Source of the DNA: Gemmataceae bacterium
GTDB lineage: Bacteria; Planctomycetota; Planctomycetia; Gemmatales; Gemmataceae
DNA length: 7,853 nucleotides
Direction of reading: 5' to 3'
Assembly (NCBI GenBank): GCA_947490035.1
Contig: CANLGS010000151.1
Coordinates: 1 to 7,853 of the forward strand
Below, piece after piece: positions 1 to 6,226 of this stretch. Positions within the stretch are counted from its first letter, which is position 1. Each line of letters starts with the position of its first letter. A program made the translations under genes and the position numbers. The notes beneath the pieces were generated by a model, which did no database searches, was not told the origin of the DNA, and saw nothing but the letters and a program-made list of their open reading frames with translations.

Positions 1-2
1 CC

Positions 3-575
3 GACCAGGGTAACGCTCCAAACCCGTTCATCCCGCCGCACGTCGGCATCCGCACCCCGCTGGCCGTATACGCCTGCCCGGCCGACGCCCGGCAGCGGGA
101 CGCCCACTCGACCCGGATGGGGTACTTCGTGGCCGTCACCGGTTACCTGGGGGTGGCCGGCCAGAACGACGCGCTGAACGACGGGGTGCTCTACCTCGGC
201 TCCCAGGTCCGCGTCACCGACATCCTCGACGGGACCTCGAACACCCTGCTCGCCGGCGAGCGCCCGCCCAGCCCGGACTACTGGTACGGCTGGTGGTACG
301 CGTCGGGGCCGGGCATCGGGGACACGGTCCTCGGTGTCCGGAATCGGAACTCTCGCGGCGACCCAGAGACGAGTTCCTGCCCCCCCGGCCCGTACCAGTT
401 CGGGCCGGGAAAGACGGACAACATGTGCGACGCGTTTCACTTCTGGTCGCTACACCCGGGCGGCGCCCATTTCGCCCTCTGCGACGGCTCGGTGCGGTTT
501 TTGAGCTACTCGGCCGATTCCCTCCTGCCCGCCCTCGCCACCCGTGCCGGCGGCGAGGTCGTCTCGCTCGACTGA
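3..575 (+). CDS. DUF1559 domain protein, C-terminal part (5' end outside window)
   Basis: The reading frame is open from the first bases and runs 190 codons to TGA at 573-575, so the gene enters from the left; the first ATG at 117 is internal. Two family hallmarks are visible: a CPAD motif (residues 26-29 of the fragment), matching the usual CPSD, and a C-terminal HPGGAHFALCDGSVRFL block, the typical H-x-G-G-x-x-x-x-x-x-DGSVRFL signature, closing with LATRAGGEVVS. Full members are usually about 300-400 residues with an N-terminal type IV pilin-like (GFTLIELLVVIAII-type) segment; that part would lie upstream and is not seen. The family is vastly amplified in Planctomycetes. Its function is unknown, and a pseudopilin-like exported role is inferred only from the usual N-terminus. 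The gene is followed by a 112-nt gap before the next start on the same strand, and nothing indicates co-transcription. Confidence 0.9.
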   Translation, partial: DQGNAPNPFIPPHVGIRTPLAVYACPADARQRDAHSTRMGYFVAVTGYLGVAGQNDALNDGVLYLGSQVRVTDILDGTSNTLLAGERPPSPDYWYGWWYASGPGIGDTVLGVRNRNSRGDPETSSCPPGPYQFGPGKTDNMCDAFHFWSLHPGGAHFALCDGSVRFLSYSADSLLPALATRAGGEVVSLD

Positions 576-687
576 ACGCCGCAACTCGGCCCGCCGCATT
601 ACCACTTCGCCGTTCTCCACTAAAACACCCACTCACGACGCCATCGTACTCGGAGAGGCTCACGCCCTCCGCTCGCCAGGACATCGC

Positions 688-2667
688 ATGACCTCTCCGC
701 ACCCGCTGCCGCACACGCGGACACGCACCGTCAAGTTCCCGACCGCGGCGGTCGCCGCCAGGTACGTCGCGAAGGAGATCGACAAACTCGTTCGCGCGCG
801 CAACGCCGCCGGCAGAACTACCGTTCTCGGACTCGCCACCGGCAGCACGCCCGTCGGGTTGTACCGCGAACTCATCAGGCTCCACAAGGACGAAGGACTC
901 GACCTGTCGCGCGTCGTCACGTTCAACCTCGACGAATACTTCCCGATGACGCGCGAGAGCCAGCACTCGTACTTCCGGTGGATGCACGAAACGCTGTTCG
1001 GCCACGTCAACATTAAGTGGGAGAACATCCACATCCCCGACGGCACGCTCAAGCCGGACGAGGTCGATGCCGCGTGCGCCGAGTACGACGAGAAGATCCA
1101 GGCGCTCGGCGGCATCGACATCCAGATTCTGGGCATCGGCCGCACGGGGCACATCGCGTTCAACGAGCCGGGCAGCCCGCAGAACAGCCGCACGCGGCTC
1201 GTCACGCTCGACAGCATCACGCGGCGCGACGCGGCCGACGGGTTCTTCGGCGAGAAGAACGTGCCGCACCACGCGCTCACGATGGGCGTCGCCAGCATCC
1301 TCGAAGCGCGCCGCGTGTTCCTGATGGCGTTCGGCGAACACAAGGCCGGCATCGTCTACAAGGCGCTCGAACAGGCGCCCACCGAAGCCATCTCCGCGAG
1401 CTTCCTGCAAGACCACAAGGACGCGACGTTCGTGCTGGACGAGGCCGCCGCGGCGGAGCTGACCGCGATCAAGCGGCCGTGGGAAGTCGGGCCGTGCGAG
1501 TGGACGCCGGAACTCGTCCGCAAGGCCGTCGTCGCGCTCTCGCTGACCGTGAAGAAGGGCTTGCAGAAGCTCAACGACGACGACTTCCGCGACCACCACC
1601 TGTACGAACTGCTTCGCGAGAAAGGCCCGGCCGAGCGCATCGGCGAGGCGGTCTTCCACGACCGCATGGGGACGATACGGCCGTGCCCAGCGGGGCGCGC
1701 GGCCGCCAGAGGGGGAGACAAGGAGACAAGGAGACAAGGAGACAAGAGCGGGACGACTTCTTCTCCCCCTCTCTCCCTCTCTCCCCCTCTCGATGAAGAC
1801 AACGGAGAGGCGAAAACGATCCTGGTGTTCTCCCCCCACCCGGACGACGACGTGATCTCGATGGGCGGCACGATCATCCGGCTCGTGGAGCAGGGGCACA
1901 AGGTCCACGTCGCGTACATGACCAGCGGGAACGTGGCCGTCTTCGACCACGACGCGCGGCGGTTCGTGGACTTCGTGGACGAGTTCCTCCAGGCGTTCGG
2001 CACCACGGCCGAGCAGTCCAGCGCCGGCACCATCAAGGAGCGGGTGTACCAGTTCCTCGACGCGAAGAAGGCCGGCGAGCGAGACAGCGCCGACGTGCTC
2101 AAGGTGAAGGCCGTCATCCGGGCGACGGAGGCCCGCGCCGGGGCGCTCGCGTGCGGCATCCCGCCCGACCAACTGGAGTTCATGGACCTGCGGTTCTACC
2201 ACACCGGCACCAAGACCAAGAACCCGATCCACCCGAAGGACATCGACGACGTCGTCGAACTGCTGAAGCGGCTGAACCCAGATCAGGTGTACGTCGCGGG
2301 GGAACTGAGCGACCCGCACGGCACGCACCGCGTCTGCGCCGAAGCGGTGTTCGCCGCCGCTCGCCGAATTCGTGCCGAAGGGCTGACGCCGGACGTGTGG
2401 CTGTACAAAGGCGCGTGGGAGGAGTGGGAAGCCCACGAGATCGAGATGGCCGTGCCGCTAAGCCCGGAGGTGCTGGAGCGGAAGAAGCAGGCGATCTTCC
2501 GGCACCAGAGCCAGAAGGACCGCGCGATGTTCCCCGGCGGCTTCGACCGCCGCGAGTTCTGGCAGCGCGCCGAACAGCGGAACCTCGCCACCGCCCGCAC
2601 CTACGACGCGCTCGGCCTGCCCGAATACTACGCGCTCGAAGCGTTCGTGAAGTGGAACGACGGGTGA
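688..2667 (+). CDS. nagB: Glucosamine-6-phosphate deaminase-like / PIG-L (LmbE) deacetylase fusion protein
   Basis: The predicted protein has 659 residues in two enzymatic halves. Residues about 13-265 are a NagB-type sugar-phosphate isomerase/deaminase domain, with phosphate-loop ATGSTPVGLY near 50-59, FNLDEY at 79-84 (D82 equals E. coli D72) and GRTGHIAFNEP at 151-161 (H155 and E160 equal H143 and E148). The position of E. coli D141 is Thr153. After a helical extension (about 265-336) and a low-complexity linker (about 337-375), residues 376-659 form a PIG-L/LmbE domain with SPHPDDD at 382-388 (H384 and D387 as zinc ligands, D386 as likely base) and DPHGTH at 542-547 (H547 as likely third ligand). 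Single proteins with this two-domain order are known in Bacteroidetes and Planctomycetes, about 640-660 residues long. The likely cytoplasmic role is in amino-sugar breakdown, but the substrate is unproven and the deaminase half may not work as in E. coli. Start 688 was chosen because AGGA (678-681) lies 6 nt upstream and homology begins just after it; an in-frame ATG at 544 would overlap the preceding gene. Confidence 0.88.
   Translation: MTSPHPLPHTRTRTVKFPTAAVAARYVAKEIDKLVRARNAAGRTTVLGLATGSTPVGLYRELIRLHKDEGLDLSRVVTFNLDEYFPMTRESQHSYFRWMHETLFGHVNIKWENIHIPDGTLKPDEVDAACAEYDEKIQALGGIDIQILGIGRTGHIAFNEPGSPQNSRTRLVTLDSITRRDAADGFFGEKNVPHHALTMGVASILEARRVFLMAFGEHKAGIVYKALEQAPTEAISASFLQDHKDATFVLDEAAAAELTAIKRPWEVGPCEWTPELVRKAVVALSLTVKKGLQKLNDDDFRDHHLYELLREKGPAERIGEAVFHDRMGTIRPCPAGRAAARGGDKETRRQGDKSGTTSSPPLSLSPPLDEDNGEAKTILVFSPHPDDDVISMGGTIIRLVEQGHKVHVAYMTSGNVAVFDHDARRFVDFVDEFLQAFGTTAEQSSAGTIKERVYQFLDAKKAGERDSADVLKVKAVIRATEARAGALACGIPPDQLEFMDLRFYHTGTKTKNPIHPKDIDDVVELLKRLNPDQVYVAGELSDPHGTHRVCAEAVFAAARRIRAEGLTPDVWLYKGAWEEWEAHEIEMAVPLSPEVLERKKQAIFRHQSQKDRAMFPGGFDRREFWQRAEQRNLATARTYDALGLPEYYALEAFVKWNDG
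1708..1790. repeat. Low-complexity interspersed-type repeat inside the NagB/PIG-L linker
   Basis: Four perfect tandem copies of GGAGACAA occupy 1714-1745. They are followed by a pyrimidine tract at 1758-1791 made of CTCTCC-type runs. The 11-nt sequence AGAGGGGGAGA at 1708-1718 has its exact reverse complement at 1762-1772 and again at 1780-1790, so the block is bounded by inverted repeats. It is read in frame and encodes the polar stretch GGDKETRRQGDKSG followed by a Pro/Ser/Leu stretch, between the two enzyme domains. GGAGACAA-type tandem arrays are, from memory, common in intergenic DNA of planctomycetes and some cyanobacteria, so I infer that an interspersed repeat was captured in coding sequence. 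That origin is not proven from this window. Confidence 0.75.
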
Positions 2668-2677
2668 TGGTTGGGAA

Positions 2678-2805
2678 GAAGAGAAGCCGCTGCAGATGAC
2701 GCAGACGGACGCAGATCAAGACCAAGACACAGAGTTCTTCAAAACACTCTTTCTCTGCTGCCTTTAATCTGCGTCCGTCTGCGTCATCTGCGGCGGCTTC
2801 TCTTC
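2678..2805. repeat. Long palindrome between convergent genes (39-nt arms)
   Basis: The left arm (2678-2716) and right arm (2767-2805) are reverse complements over 39 nt with one difference (T2691 against G2792, which would still form a G-U pair in RNA). The loop is 50 nt (2717-2766) and less GC-rich than the arms. The arms contain a 10-bp periodic motif, GACGCAGA at 2698-2705 and again at 2708-2715. The left arm starts 10 nt after the TGA of the NagB/PIG-L gene, and the right arm ends 3 nt before the TGA of the convergent LRR gene. It therefore fills nearly the whole spacer and would fold in either transcript. No U-tract follows on either strand, so it is not a canonical intrinsic terminator. 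It could still be a bidirectional 3'-end barrier, or simply an interspersed repeat sitting in a permissive site. Confidence 0.9.
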
Positions 2806-2808
2806 AAT

Positions 2809-4005
2809 TCACTTCACGATCTTGCACTTCGGCAGCATCGTCGCTAACTCCTTCAGCCCCGCGTCGGTCACCTTCGAGCCGGTGAGCGTGACGACGGTTA
2901 GCCCCTTCATCGTCGCGATTTCCTTCAGCCCCACATCGGTCACGCCGCAGGACAAAAGGTCGAGAGTGGTGAGCTTCGGCAGCGTCGCGAGTGCCTTTAA
3001 ACCCGCGTCCGTGATGCCCGCGCCGTTGAACAGTTGGAACAGCGCGAGGCTCTTGAACGCGGCCACCTCCTTCAGCCCGTCGTCGGTGAACTTCGGGCAG
3101 TTCAGGTAGAGTTGCTTCAGGTTCTTGGCGCCGGCCAGCGCGTTCAGCCCGGTGCCGGTTACTTGCGTACTCGCGATCCCGAACTGCGTCAGGTTCGTCA
3201 GGCCCGCCAGTTCCTTCAGCCCCGCGTCGGTCACGCCGGCGTCGGTGTCGAGGCTCAGCACCGTCAGCTTCTTCAGCGTGCCGATGTCCTTCATCGCCGC
3301 GTCGGTGATCTTCGTGGCGCGGACGAGCGTCAGCGACGTGAGCTTGGCGAGCGCGGCCAACTCCTTCACGCCGGCGTCGGTCAGCCCCGGTCCGGCGGCC
3401 AGGCTGAGCGTGGTGAGGTCGCGCTGCCCGGCCAGAAGTTTGGCGCCCGCGTCGGTCATCTCGTGCTTTTTCCCGGCCAGCGTGACGGCGGTCAGTTTGG
3501 GGATCGACCCGACCGCGCGGAGTTCCTCGTCGGTCAGTTTCCCGCCGGAGACGGAGAGCTGATTCAGGTTCCGGTGCAGCGAGAAGTGCGACAGCCCGAC
3601 CGCGGTGACCGCGGCGGCGTCGATCAGGACGAGTTGCTTCAGGTTCGTGAGGCCCGCGATGTCCTTCAGGCCCGCGTCGGTCACGCCCTTCGCGTCGAAC
3701 AGGACGAGTTGCACGAGCGTCTTTCGCTCCGCGACTTCCGTCGCGGTCGCGTCGGTGAACGGGCAGTGCGCGGAGACCGCGAGCAGCGTCTTGAAGGTGG
3801 CGAGCGCTTTCAATTCGGCGTTGCCGGTCTTCGGGGGGAGTACGACGCCGATCACCGGCTTGCCGGGCTGTCCGGGGTTGCGCACGACGCTGCCGCCGGC
3901 CGCCTCGATGAGCTTCGCGGCCTCGTCCTCAGCCTTGTCCGCGCGCGCGACGGGGCCGGACGCCATCAGCGCGGTGAGGAGTACGAAGCGGACGACGTGC
4001 GGCAT
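2809..4005 (-). CDS. Exported leucine-rich-repeat protein (13 repeats of 24-26 residues)
   Basis: The predicted product has 398 residues. Residues 1-22 are a signal peptide (MPHVVRF, hydrophobic LLTALMA, then ARA before DKAEDE), so it is probably exported. From residue 83 to the C-terminus the protein is a string of RNI/GALA-type leucine-rich repeats with consensus VTDAGLKELAGLTNLTxLxL. Their VTD-like anchors start near residues 83, 108, 133, 157, 183, 208, 233, 258, 282, 306, 331, 355 and 379, a very regular 24-26 spacing expected to form a curved solenoid. No enzymatic domain is present, so protein binding is the only supportable role; the partner is unknown. Start 4005 is preferred over an in-frame ATG at 4140: the longer form would translate a palindromic repeat, bury the signal peptide internally and run through a TATAAT box. 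No strong Shine-Dalgarno is seen. The 3' end converges on the fusion gene across the palindrome at 2678-2805. Confidence 0.9.
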   Translation of the reverse strand: MPHVVRFVLLTALMASGPVARADKAEDEAAKLIEAAGGSVVRNPGQPGKPVIGVVLPPKTGNAELKALATFKTLLAVSAHCPFTDATATEVAERKTLVQLVLFDAKGVTDAGLKDIAGLTNLKQLVLIDAAAVTAVGLSHFSLHRNLNQLSVSGGKLTDEELRAVGSIPKLTAVTLAGKKHEMTDAGAKLLAGQRDLTTLSLAAGPGLTDAGVKELAALAKLTSLTLVRATKITDAAMKDIGTLKKLTVLSLDTDAGVTDAGLKELAGLTNLTQFGIASTQVTGTGLNALAGAKNLKQLYLNCPKFTDDGLKEVAAFKSLALFQLFNGAGITDAGLKALATLPKLTTLDLLSCGVTDVGLKEIATMKGLTVVTLTGSKVTDAGLKELATMLPKCKIVK

Positions 4006-4042
4006 GGCGGGCGCTCGGAAAAGGAAGTGCGGGTGGGATGTG

Positions 4043-4048
4043 ATTATA
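4043..4048 (-). promoter_or_regulatory. Perfect -10 box (TATAAT) upstream of the LRR gene
   Basis: On the minus strand the hexamer TATAAT matches the sigma70 -10 consensus exactly. It would start transcription near 4036 and give a leader of about 30 nt before the ATG at 4005. No good -35 hexamer lies 16-18 bp upstream, where the sequence is already the palindrome at 4052-4138 (best match 3 of 6). In GC-rich DNA a perfect TATAAT at this distance from a start is unlikely to be chance, but its use is inferred. Confidence 0.5.
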
Positions 4049-4051
4049 CGA

Positions 4052-4138
4052 GGCGAGCGGGGGGCGTGAGTCCCCCCGAGTGCTTCCCAACTGAAGTGAG
4101 CTGGGAAGCACTCGGGGGGCTTACGCCCCCCGCTCGCC
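4052..4138. repeat. Nested GC-rich palindrome between the FG-GAP and LRR genes
   Basis: The left arm 4052-4089 (GGCGAGCGGGGGGCG at its outer end) and right arm 4102-4138 are reverse complements over 37-38 nt, with one substitution and one single-base indel, around a 12-nt loop (4090-4101). Each arm is itself palindromic: six G (4059-4064) face six C (4072-4077), and six G (4114-4119) face six C (4126-4131). The element can thus fold as one long hairpin or as two short ones. It lies 12 nt beyond the TAA of the FG-GAP gene and 3 bp upstream of the TATAAT box of the LRR gene. There is no U-tract. The sequence is unrelated to the palindrome at 2678-2805. An interspersed repeat that may also act as a 3'-end structure is the best reading. 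Confidence 0.9.
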
Positions 4139-4150
4139 AAGAATTCAATG

Positions 4151-5998
4151 TTACACCCGCGCGCCGCCGATCGTTGCGCCGCCCTGGAAGCCGGCGAACG
4201 CCGGGAACGACGCGCCCAGCGGCATCCCGAACAGGTCGAACGTCTGCACGTTCGCCGGCTGGCCGGCGCCCGGCGTCACCCGGATGTCGAGAACCCCGTC
4301 GAGGTTCGCATCGGCCAGAGCGACCGACGATGCGCTGGTGAGCGCCGCGTTGGAAGAGAAGAAGCTGGCGATGAGCGTGCCGTCCACGCCGCTGAAGGCT
4401 TTCACGTGGCCGCGCGACCCGGTGCCGGCGATGGTGACGATGTCGGCGGTGCCGTCGCCGTTCACGTCGCCCGCGGCCACCGCGATCGGCCCGGTGGTGA
4501 ACCCGTCGTAGGCGAGGAAACTGTTCACGAAGCCCGGCAGGGTTGCCGCGGCGAACGCGGTGCCGTCGCGGTTGAACACCTTCACGTGCCCGTTGATCGC
4601 CGCGCCGATCACGATCTCGTCGGTCCCGTCGTTGTTGAAGTCGGCGCTCGAGACGGTCGCGGTGCCCAGGAAGCCGGAGAACGCGAGGAAGCTGGCCAGT
4701 TCCGTACCGTCGGCCCCGCTGAACGCCTTGACGTGCCCGTTGGCGCCGTTGGCGACCACCAGCACGTCGCCGAACCCGTCGCCGTTCACGTCGCCGATGC
4801 CGACGTTCACCGTGCCGGTGAAGCCGGCGAAGGCGAAGAAGCTGCCGACCGCGCCAGTCAGTTGCTGGCCGGTCGCGCCGTTGAACACCTTCACGTGCCC
4901 CTGCGGCGCGATCGCGCTGACCGCCGCGTCGGGGATGCCGTCGCGGTTGATGTCGCCGGCGGCCACCCGCACGCCGCCCTGGAAGCCGGCGAACGGAACG
5001 ACCTGCGACCGCACCGCGCCGGTCGTCGGGTCGAGGAACCGCACGTCGCCGTTGGCGCCCTGGCCGGAGCCGACCACCAGCGTGCCCTCCGGCACCACCG
5101 CCAGCCCGGTCAGCGTCGCCGTCCCGTTGCCGACCAGCCCGACGAGCGTCGCGGCCCCGGTCGTCAGGTTGATCCGGTACAGCCCGGTGGCGACCCCGGC
5201 GGCCGCGTTGCCGTCGAGCACCGCGAACACGCTGCTCGGGCCGCCGGTCGTCGCGGGCGTGCCGATGTCGAACCCGACGAAGCTGTTCGGATCGATCGTC
5301 ACGTTCAGCGCGCCGACGTTGATCAGTGCCCCGCCGTTCGGGCTGGGCGCCTGGTTCACCCCGCCCTGCGTCTGGAGCATCCCGGTGTTGGCGTTGATCG
5401 CGTACAGGGTGGTGCCGGCGGCGCCGAGCAGGCCGTCGAAGTTGCGGTCGTAGGCGACGCCGTCGATCTGGTTGCCGGCCGGGTTGAGGGTGGTGTCGTT
5501 CACCGGCGTGTCGGCGCGGGCGCCGGTGTTCGGGTTGATGCGGAAGTTGGCGTCCATCGCGTTGACGACGCGGATGCGGTCCACCGTGGGGTTGAAGTCG
5601 AACCCGTAGGCGGCGCTCGGGTCGGCCGTCACGGTGACCGCGCCGGTGCCGACCCGCGTGGCCGCGCCGGTGACGGCGTTGACCGTGTACAGTCGGGCGT
5701 TCGTGCCGGCACCGTTGGCGTCTACCGACAGCGCGTACAGTTGTCCGGTCCGAGGGCGGAAGTCGATGCCCACCACCCGCTCGGCGGCGCCCAGTCCGCT
5801 AATCGCGGCCGTGGCCTGCACGGTGGTCGGGGCGGCGCTGTCGAACCGCAGCAGGTTGTTGGCGTTGTCCAGGCCGATCAGGGTCGCGGGCACCTCGCGG
5901 GCTTCCAGCGCCTCGCAGTTCAGGCGCGCGCGCGGCTTCGGCGCGGGGCGGTTCGACGGGGCGATTCGCCGCAGACGGGAGAGCATACGCGTAAGCAT
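4151..5998 (-). CDS. DUF4394 plus FG-GAP/VCBS repeat surface protein
   Basis: The predicted protein has 615 residues. The N-terminus is Arg-rich without a clear hydrophobic signal and carries LNCEALEAREVPA at 26-38, which resembles the N-terminal LExRxxPA-type motif common on large planctomycete surface proteins. Residues about 39-302 are a DUF4394 domain (GIDFRPRTGQLYAL at 77-90, YGFDFNPTVDRIRVV at 131-145, and a repeated LYxxNxxTG pattern). Residues about 333-615 hold five FG-GAP-like repeats of 50-58 residues, each with a DxNxDG calcium-binding loop near 349-354, 403-408, 453-458, 511-516 and 563-568, usually followed by GHVKVFNG or GHVKAFSG. The chain ends in the first strands of a sixth unit (FAGFQGGATIGGARV). 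A calcium-stabilised beta-propeller surface or extracellular protein is inferred; the ligand is unknown. Start 5998 has GGAG (6009-6012, minus strand) 10 nt upstream; a second ATG at 5986 is possible but worse placed. A likely promoter is at 6060-6088. Confidence 0.92.
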   Translation of the reverse strand: MLTRMLSRLRRIAPSNRPAPKPRARLNCEALEAREVPATLIGLDNANNLLRFDSAAPTTVQATAAISGLGAAERVVGIDFRPRTGQLYALSVDANGAGTNARLYTVNAVTGAATRVGTGAVTVTADPSAAYGFDFNPTVDRIRVVNAMDANFRINPNTGARADTPVNDTTLNPAGNQIDGVAYDRNFDGLLGAAGTTLYAINANTGMLQTQGGVNQAPSPNGGALINVGALNVTIDPNSFVGFDIGTPATTGGPSSVFAVLDGNAAAGVATGLYRINLTTGAATLVGLVGNGTATLTGLAVVPEGTLVVGSGQGANGDVRFLDPTTGAVRSQVVPFAGFQGGVRVAAGDINRDGIPDAAVSAIAPQGHVKVFNGATGQQLTGAVGSFFAFAGFTGTVNVGIGDVNGDGFGDVLVVANGANGHVKAFSGADGTELASFLAFSGFLGTATVSSADFNNDGTDEIVIGAAINGHVKVFNRDGTAFAAATLPGFVNSFLAYDGFTTGPIAVAAGDVNGDGTADIVTIAGTGSRGHVKAFSGVDGTLIASFFSSNAALTSASSVALADANLDGVLDIRVTPGAGQPANVQTFDLFGMPLGASFPAFAGFQGGATIGGARV

Positions 5999-6059
5999 CG
6001 GAACGGTACTCCAGAATCAGGGTGTGGGATCAGTGTCCGACGGTCGACGGGCAAAAGTC

Positions 6060-6088
6060 GTGATAGCCAGGGCCGGATGCGGAGTCAA
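6060..6088 (-). promoter_or_regulatory. Sigma70-like promoter for the FG-GAP gene
   Basis: Reading the minus strand, TTGACT (6083-6088, 5 of 6 matches to TTGACA) is followed after exactly 17 bp by TATCAC (6060-6065, 4 of 6 matches to TATAAT). Transcription would start near 6053, giving a leader of about 55 nt that contains the GGAG ribosome site at 6009-6012. The next gene upstream on this strand ends in a strong terminator at 6166-6208, so an independent promoter is needed here, which supports the call. It is a consensus match only. Confidence 0.5.
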
Positions 6089-6165
6089 CAGTATCGTTTG
6101 CCCAACTGTTCTAGTTCGCCCATTTATCCGACGCTGCGTTTCTCCGCGCGTAACCACTTGAAACG

Positions 6166-6208
6166 AAAAAGGCCGGTGCGCGGGTTCTCGTCCCCGCGCA
6201 CCGGCCTT
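6166..6208 (-). terminator. Rho-independent terminator of the PRC-barrel gene
   Basis: A 16-bp perfect stem (6169-6184 paired with 6193-6208, core GGCCGGTGCGCGGG) closes an 8-nt loop. On the minus strand it is followed by TTTTTCGTTTC (6160-6170), the last two pairs of the stem overlapping the T-run. It begins 18 nt after the TAA of the PRC-barrel gene. Stem, loop and T-tract all fit a canonical intrinsic terminator, unlike the other palindromes in the window. It should also separate this gene from the FG-GAP gene downstream. Confidence 0.9.
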
Positions 6209-6226
6209 CGCACCGCGGCGCCCGCG

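Noticed and set aside
599..626. Possible promoter TTACCA - 16 bp - TAAAAC upstream of the NagB/PIG-L gene
   Set aside because: Both hexamers match only 4 of 6 and the window is short, so a chance match is likely.
544..687. Upstream in-frame start for the NagB/PIG-L gene
   Set aside because: It would overlap the DUF1559 C-terminus and adds 48 residues without NagB similarity; ATG 688 has an AGGA site.
1714..1745. CRISPR-like array
   Set aside because: The 8-bp units are directly adjacent with no spacers and lie inside a coding frame.
214..2436. Long minus-strand open frame (740 codons) opposite the fusion gene
   Set aside because: Its Arg/Asp/Val/Leu-rich sequence shows no domain, while the opposite strand encodes clear NagB and PIG-L motifs. 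It is the antisense shadow expected in high-GC coding DNA.
2809..3700. DNA-level direct repeats such as CTTCAGCCCCGCGTCGGTCAC at 2851 and 3214
   Set aside because: They are explained by the repeated TDAGLKE codons of the LRR protein and are not a separate element.
4006..4140. Upstream in-frame start for the LRR gene
   Set aside because: The extra 45 residues translate the palindrome and the promoter, and would make the signal peptide internal.
3034..4341. Plus-strand open frame over the LRR gene
   Set aside because: Its apparent repeats are the antisense image of the LRR repeats, and it reads through the palindrome at 4052-4138.
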